DNA of 8,016 nucleotides from Moraxella lacunata. GTDB taxonomy: Bacteria; Pseudomonadota; Gammaproteobacteria; Pseudomonadales; Moraxellaceae. Each line of letters opens with the position of its first letter. The stretch's first letter is position 1. Below, piece by piece: positions 5,079 through 8,016 of the stretch. The translations under genes and the position numbers were made by a program. Below the pieces are notes generated by a model. The model searched no databases. It was not told where the DNA came from and saw only the letters and a list, made by a program, of their open reading frames with translations. The stretch is taken from contig NZ_MXAN01000120.1 of NCBI RefSeq assembly GCF_002027545.1, positions 1-8,016 of the forward strand. The letters run 5' to 3'.

Positions 5079-5552
5079 ATGCCAAGACGTCGTGTCGTCG
5101 CTGCCCGTGAAATTCTACCTGATCCTAAGTTCGGCAGCCAAACCATCGCCAAATTCATCAACCACGTTATGGTTGACGGAAAAAAATCAGTCGCTGAAAA
5201 AATCGTTTATGGTGCGTTAGAGAGCGTTGCTGCCAAGCGTAACATCGAAGACCCAGTGGCTTTCTTTGAAGAAGTGCTAGAAAGCGTTCGCCCAACGGTG
5301 GAAGTAAAAGCCCGCCGTGTTGGTGGTGCTACCTACCAAGTGCCTATGGAAGTCCGTCCCTCCCGTCGTACTGCCCTAGCCATGCGTTGGTTGGCTGACG
5401 CTGCCGCTAAGCGTTCTGAAAAATCTATGGCTCTACGCCTAGCAGGTGAGCTAAATGACGCCGCCGAAGGTAAAGGTGCTGCCATCAAAAAACGTGATGA
5501 CGTTCACCGTATGGCTGACGCGAACAAAGCGTTCTCTCACTTCCGCTTCTAA
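5079..5552 (+). CDS. rpsG: 30S ribosomal protein S7 (uS7)
   Basis: S7 starts assembly of the 16S rRNA 3' domain and shapes the head of the small subunit near the exit site. The 157 residues fit the standard length. Clear family segments are the basic N-terminus [20 protein letters not shown], the [20 protein letters not shown] helix (25-44), [20 protein letters not shown] (78-97) and the C-terminal [20 protein letters not shown] (138-157). The ATG is preceded by AAGGA at six bases. Six of eight leucines use CTA and none uses CTG. Second gene of the str operon; fusA begins 121 bases downstream. Confidence 0.99.
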   Translation: MPRRRVVAAREILPDPKFGSQTIAKFINHVMVDGKKSVAEKIVYGALESVAAKRNIEDPVAFFEEVLESVRPTVEVKARRVGGATYQVPMEVRPSRRTALAMRWLADAAAKRSEKSMALRLAGELNDAAEGKGAAIKKRDDVHRMADANKAFSHFRF

Positions 5553-5566
5553 TTTTATTAAAAGCG

Positions 5567-5584
5567 TGTTTGGCTTGCCAAACA
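5567..5584 (+). promoter_or_regulatory. Hairpin just after rpsG
   Basis: TGTTTGGC (5567-5574) pairs with GCCAAACA (5577-5584); as RNA it would be a 7-bp stem with a CUUG tetraloop, a type known to be unusually stable. It lies 14 bases after the rpsG stop. No T tract follows, so it is not an intrinsic terminator; mRNA processing or 3' end protection is a plausible role. Confidence 0.55.
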
Positions 5585-5590
5585 ATATCA

Positions 5591-5640
5591 GTCGTTTGTC
5601 ATGGTTCGGTCATGATGATGTCTTATCATGACAAACTGAC
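5591..5640 (+). promoter_or_regulatory. Two mutually exclusive hairpins before fusA
   Basis: A long stem pairs GTCGTTTGTCATG (5591-5603) with CATGACAAACTGAC (5627-5640): 13 bp with one bulged T and a 23-base loop. The alternative pairs GTCATGAT (5609-5616) with ATCATGAC (5625-5632): 8 bp with an 8-base loop. Both need the arm 5627-5632, so only one can form. No T tract follows. AGGA at 5664-5667 serves the fusA ATG six bases further on and is not within either stem. Confidence 0.5.
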
Positions 5641-5673
5641 ACCCAATTACTCGCAATTTTTCTAGGAAAAATT

Positions 5674-7800
5674 ATGGCACGTAAAACCCCCTTAAATAGA
5701 TACCGTAACATCGGTATTTCTGCGCACATTGACGCAGGTAAAACCACGACCTCAGAGCGTATTTTGTTCTACACAGGTAAAAGCCACAAAATCGGTGAAG
5801 TGCACGAAGGTGCTGCAACGATGGACTGGATGGAGCAAGAGCAAGAGCGTGGTATTACCATTACTTCTGCTGCGACCACTTGCTTTTGGTCTGGCATGTC
5901 TGAGCAATTCCCAGAGCACCGCATTAACCTAATTGACACCCCCGGTCACGTTGACTTCACCATTGAAGTTGAACGTTCTATGCGTGTACTTGATGGTGCA
6001 TGTATGGTGTACTGTGCGGTTGGTGGTGTACAGCCTCAGTCGGAGACTGTATGGCGTCAAGCCAACAAATACAAAGTGCCACGTCTTGCCTTTGTTAACA
6101 AAATGGATCGTACTGGCGCTAACTTCTTCCGTGTGGTTGAACAAGTTAAAACCCGTCTAGGCGGTAACCCTGTGCCTGTGGTTGTGCCAATCGGTGCAGA
6201 AGACAACTTTGAAGGTGTTGTTGACCTGCTTGAGATGAAATCCATCATTTGGGACGTAGAATCTCAAGGGATGAAGTTTGAATATGGCGAGATTCCTGCC
6301 GACCTAGTAGATACTGCCAACGAATGGCGTAACAACATGGTTGAAGTAGCTGCTGAGTCATCAGAAGAGCTGATGGACAAATACCTAGAAGAGGGCGACT
6401 TGTCTCGTGAAGACATCGTCGCTGGTCTTCGTGCTCGTACACTGGCATGTGAAATCCAGCCAATGCTTTGTGGTACTGCCTTTAAAAACAAAGGCGTACA
6501 GCGTATGCTTGATGCCGTCATCGAGTTCTTGCCTGCCCCCACTGACGTTGAGGCCATCAAAGGCATTCTAGATGACAAAGACGAAACCGAAGGTAGCCGT
6601 GAATCTTCTGATGATGCACCATTTGCCGCCCTTGCATTCAAAATCATGAATGACAAATACGTGGGTAACCTAACTTTCGTTCGTGTGTACTCTGGCGTTG
6701 CAAAACAAGGCGACAGCGTTTATAACCCTGTTAAGATGAAGCGTGAGCGTATCGGTCGTATCGTTGAGATGCATGCCAACAGCCAAAACGAAGTTGAAGA
6801 AGTTCGTGCAGGCGACATCGTAGCATTGGTGGGTCTAAAAGACGTAACCACAGGTGATACCTTGTGTGATAATGACAACATCATCACCTTGGAGCGTATG
6901 GAGTTCCCAGACCCAGTTATCAGCCTAGCGGTTGAGCCAAAAACCAAAGCTGACCAAGAAAAAATGTCTATCGCTTTAGGTCGTCTTGCTAAAGAAGACC
7001 CATCGTTCCGTGTACGCACAGACGAAGAAAGTGGTCAGACCATTATCTCTGGTATGGGTGAATTGCACCTTGACATCATCGTTGACCGTATGAAGCGTGA
7101 ATTTGGTGTTGAAGCGAACATCGGTGCACCACAGGTTGCCTACCGTGAAACCATCCGTCAAACGGTTGAAGTTGAAGGTAAGTTTGTTCGTCAAACAGGT
7201 GGTCGTGGTAAGTTCGGTCACGTTTGGCTACGTCTTGAACCACTTGACCCAGAAGGTGATGTGGAATACGAATTTGCCGAAGAAATCGTGGGCGGTGTTG
7301 TACCAAAAGAATACCACGGTGCGGTGGATAAAGGTATCCAAGAGCGTATGAAAAACGGCGTTTTGGCAGGTTACCCAGTTGTAAACGTTAAAGCGACTCT
7401 ATATGATGGTTCTTACCATGACGTTGACTCTGATGAGCTATCGTTCAAAATGGCGGGTTCTATTGCATTCAAGAAAGGCTTTATGCAAGCATCACCTGCT
7501 CTGCTAGAGCCTATCATGAAAGTAGAAGTTGAGACTCCAGAAGACTACATGGGCGACATCATGGGTGACCTTAACCGTCGTCGTGGCGTGGTTCAAGGCA
7601 TGGACGACTTGCCTGGTGGCACCAAAGCCATCCGTGCAGAAGTACCATTGGCTGAAATGTTTGGCTATGCCACCCAAATGCGTTCTATGTCTCAAGGTCG
7701 TGCAACTTACTCTATGGAATTTGCCAAATACCAAGAAACGCCTAAGAACGTGGCTGATGAAATTATCAAGAAATTCACTGCCAAAGATGATGACGAGTAA
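5674..7800 (+). CDS. fusA: Elongation factor G
   Basis: EF-G is the GTPase that moves tRNAs and mRNA through the ribosome after each peptide bond and, with RRF, splits the ribosome for recycling. The 708 residues match the usual 690-710. The G domain shows AHIDAGKT (17-24), the switch I segment RGITIT (59-64), DTPGH (88-92) with catalytic His92, NKMD (142-145) and CGTAF (266-270). Domain II covers about 315-400, domain III about 410-487 with GMGELHLDI (460-468), domain IV about 488-610 with its tip near HDVDSDELS (582-590), and domain V the rest. The acidic tail is DDDE. No domain is missing. It is third in the str operon, with tuf 107 bases downstream. This is the housekeeping type, not a TetM-like protection protein. 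Confidence 0.99.
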   Translation: MARKTPLNRYRNIGISAHIDAGKTTTSERILFYTGKSHKIGEVHEGAATMDWMEQEQERGITITSAATTCFWSGMSEQFPEHRINLIDTPGHVDFTIEVERSMRVLDGACMVYCAVGGVQPQSETVWRQANKYKVPRLAFVNKMDRTGANFFRVVEQVKTRLGGNPVPVVVPIGAEDNFEGVVDLLEMKSIIWDVESQGMKFEYGEIPADLVDTANEWRNNMVEVAAESSEELMDKYLEEGDLSREDIVAGLRARTLACEIQPMLCGTAFKNKGVQRMLDAVIEFLPAPTDVEAIKGILDDKDETEGSRESSDDAPFAALAFKIMNDKYVGNLTFVRVYSGVAKQGDSVYNPVKMKRERIGRIVEMHANSQNEVEEVRAGDIVALVGLKDVTTGDTLCDNDNIITLERMEFPDPVISLAVEPKTKADQEKMSIALGRLAKEDPSFRVRTDEESGQTIISGMGELHLDIIVDRMKREFGVEANIGAPQVAYRETIRQTVEVEGKFVRQTGGRGKFGHVWLRLEPLDPEGDVEYEFAEEIVGGVVPKEYHGAVDKGIQERMKNGVLAGYPVVNVKATLYDGSYHDVDSDELSFKMAGSIAFKKGFMQASPALLEPIMKVEVETPEDYMGDIMGDLNRRRGVVQGMDDLPGGTKAIRAEVPLAEMFGYATQMRSMSQGRATYSMEFAKYQETPKNVADEIIKKFTAKDDDE

Positions 7801-7823
7801 TCATAATCATCTCATTTAAATCC

Positions 7824-7856
7824 GTTTTGGTTTGTTCATGAGTGGCAAACCAAAAC
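7824..7856 (+). promoter_or_regulatory. 11-bp perfect hairpin between fusA and tuf
   Basis: GTTTTGGTTTG (7824-7834) is perfectly complementary to CAAACCAAAAC (7846-7856) around an 11-base loop. It starts 24 bases after the fusA stop and is not followed by a T tract, so termination is unlikely. It could mark an RNase processing site or protect the fusA 3' end, letting tuf mRNA accumulate separately. Confidence 0.6.
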
Positions 7857-7873
7857 AATCATTTATCAAAACC

Positions 7874-7900
7874 TTGTGCAGTTTGCACGAATCAAAAGGA
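7874..7900 (+). promoter_or_regulatory. Small hairpin and ribosome binding site of tuf
   Basis: TTGTGCA (7874-7880) pairs with TGCACGA (7884-7890; one wobble) over a three-base loop. AAAAGGA (7894-7900) follows within four bases and lies seven bases before the tuf ATG. The stem is close enough to the ribosome binding site to influence initiation but does not cover it. Confidence 0.5.
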
Positions 7901-7907
7901 TATTATC

Positions 7908-8016
7908 ATGGCCAAAGCCAAATTTGAACGTAATAAACCACACGTGAATGTTGGTACCATCGGTCACGTTGACCACGGTAAAACTACCCTAACTGCTGCT
8001 ATCGCAACTGTTGCTG
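7908..8016 (+). CDS. tuf: Elongation factor Tu, N-terminal fragment cut by the window edge
   Basis: EF-Tu carries aminoacyl-tRNA to the ribosome and hydrolyses GTP on correct codon pairing. Only 36 codons are visible; they begin [20 protein letters not shown] and contain the P-loop GHVDHGKT (19-26), followed by [11 protein letters not shown] normal EF-Tu has about 395 residues, so most of the gene lies beyond the window. The start is supported by AAAAGGA upstream and by its place as fourth gene of the str operon. Many relatives carry two tuf copies; which one this is cannot be told here beyond its str position (the tufA position of E. coli). Confidence 0.98.
   Translation, partial: MAKAKFERNKPHVNVGTIGHVDHGKTTLTAAIATVA

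Noticed and set aside
5567..5584. The hairpin after rpsG as a transcription terminator
   Set aside because: No T tract follows and fusA continues in the same direction without a promoter I can identify, so termination here would cut the operon.
6264..6656. A 130-codon minus-strand frame inside fusA
   Set aside because: It is the antisense shadow of strongly biased fusA codons, has no family resemblance and has no start signals.

Overview
The window is a chromosomal stretch from a gamma-proteobacterium, most likely Moraxellaceae (Moraxella or a close relative). This placement is inference, not a database result. It rests on the S12, S7 and EF-G sequences, on the AT-rich intergenic DNA with many AAATTTGCC-like palindromes, and on leucine codon CTA in place of CTG in the ribosomal-protein genes. 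There is no integrase, transposase, phage gene, CRISPR array or tRNA, so this looks like core chromosome rather than an island.

The left part (about 160-2170) is a minus-strand operon read right to left: an NYN-domain protein with a C-terminal LOTUS-like region, then nadD (NAD biosynthesis), then rsfS (ribosome silencing factor). It ends in a strong intrinsic terminator at 161-196. The first two genes overlap by 4 bases (ATGA), so translation is probably coupled. NadD carries an in-frame array of five-residue repeats encoded by a 15-bp tandem DNA repeat. The first 160 bases hold no supportable gene.

The middle (2118-4404) holds a divergent regulatory region of about 300 bp and one monocistronic plus-strand gene for a 618-residue mosaic protein. 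That protein has a basic N-terminus, an Asp/Asn-rich disordered stretch, a 99-residue array of 11-residue helical repeats like those of LEA proteins or apolipoproteins, and a C-terminal domain resembling the EcsC family. It is the least understood gene here and, with the NYN/LOTUS protein, the best candidate for new biology. A 15-bp hairpin at 4371-4404 probably ends its transcription. Next to it lies a 20-bp palindrome whose core also occurs near position 90.

The right part (4420-8016) is the str operon: a consensus-like promoter, rpsL (S12), rpsG (S7), fusA (EF-G) and the first 36 codons of tuf (EF-Tu). All three intercistronic gaps are 107-154 bp long, and each contains inverted repeats. 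The rpsG-fusA gap can form two mutually exclusive hairpins. The window therefore pairs translation genes on both sides (rsfS silences idle ribosomes; the str operon builds and drives them) with NAD synthesis and two poorly characterised proteins between them.
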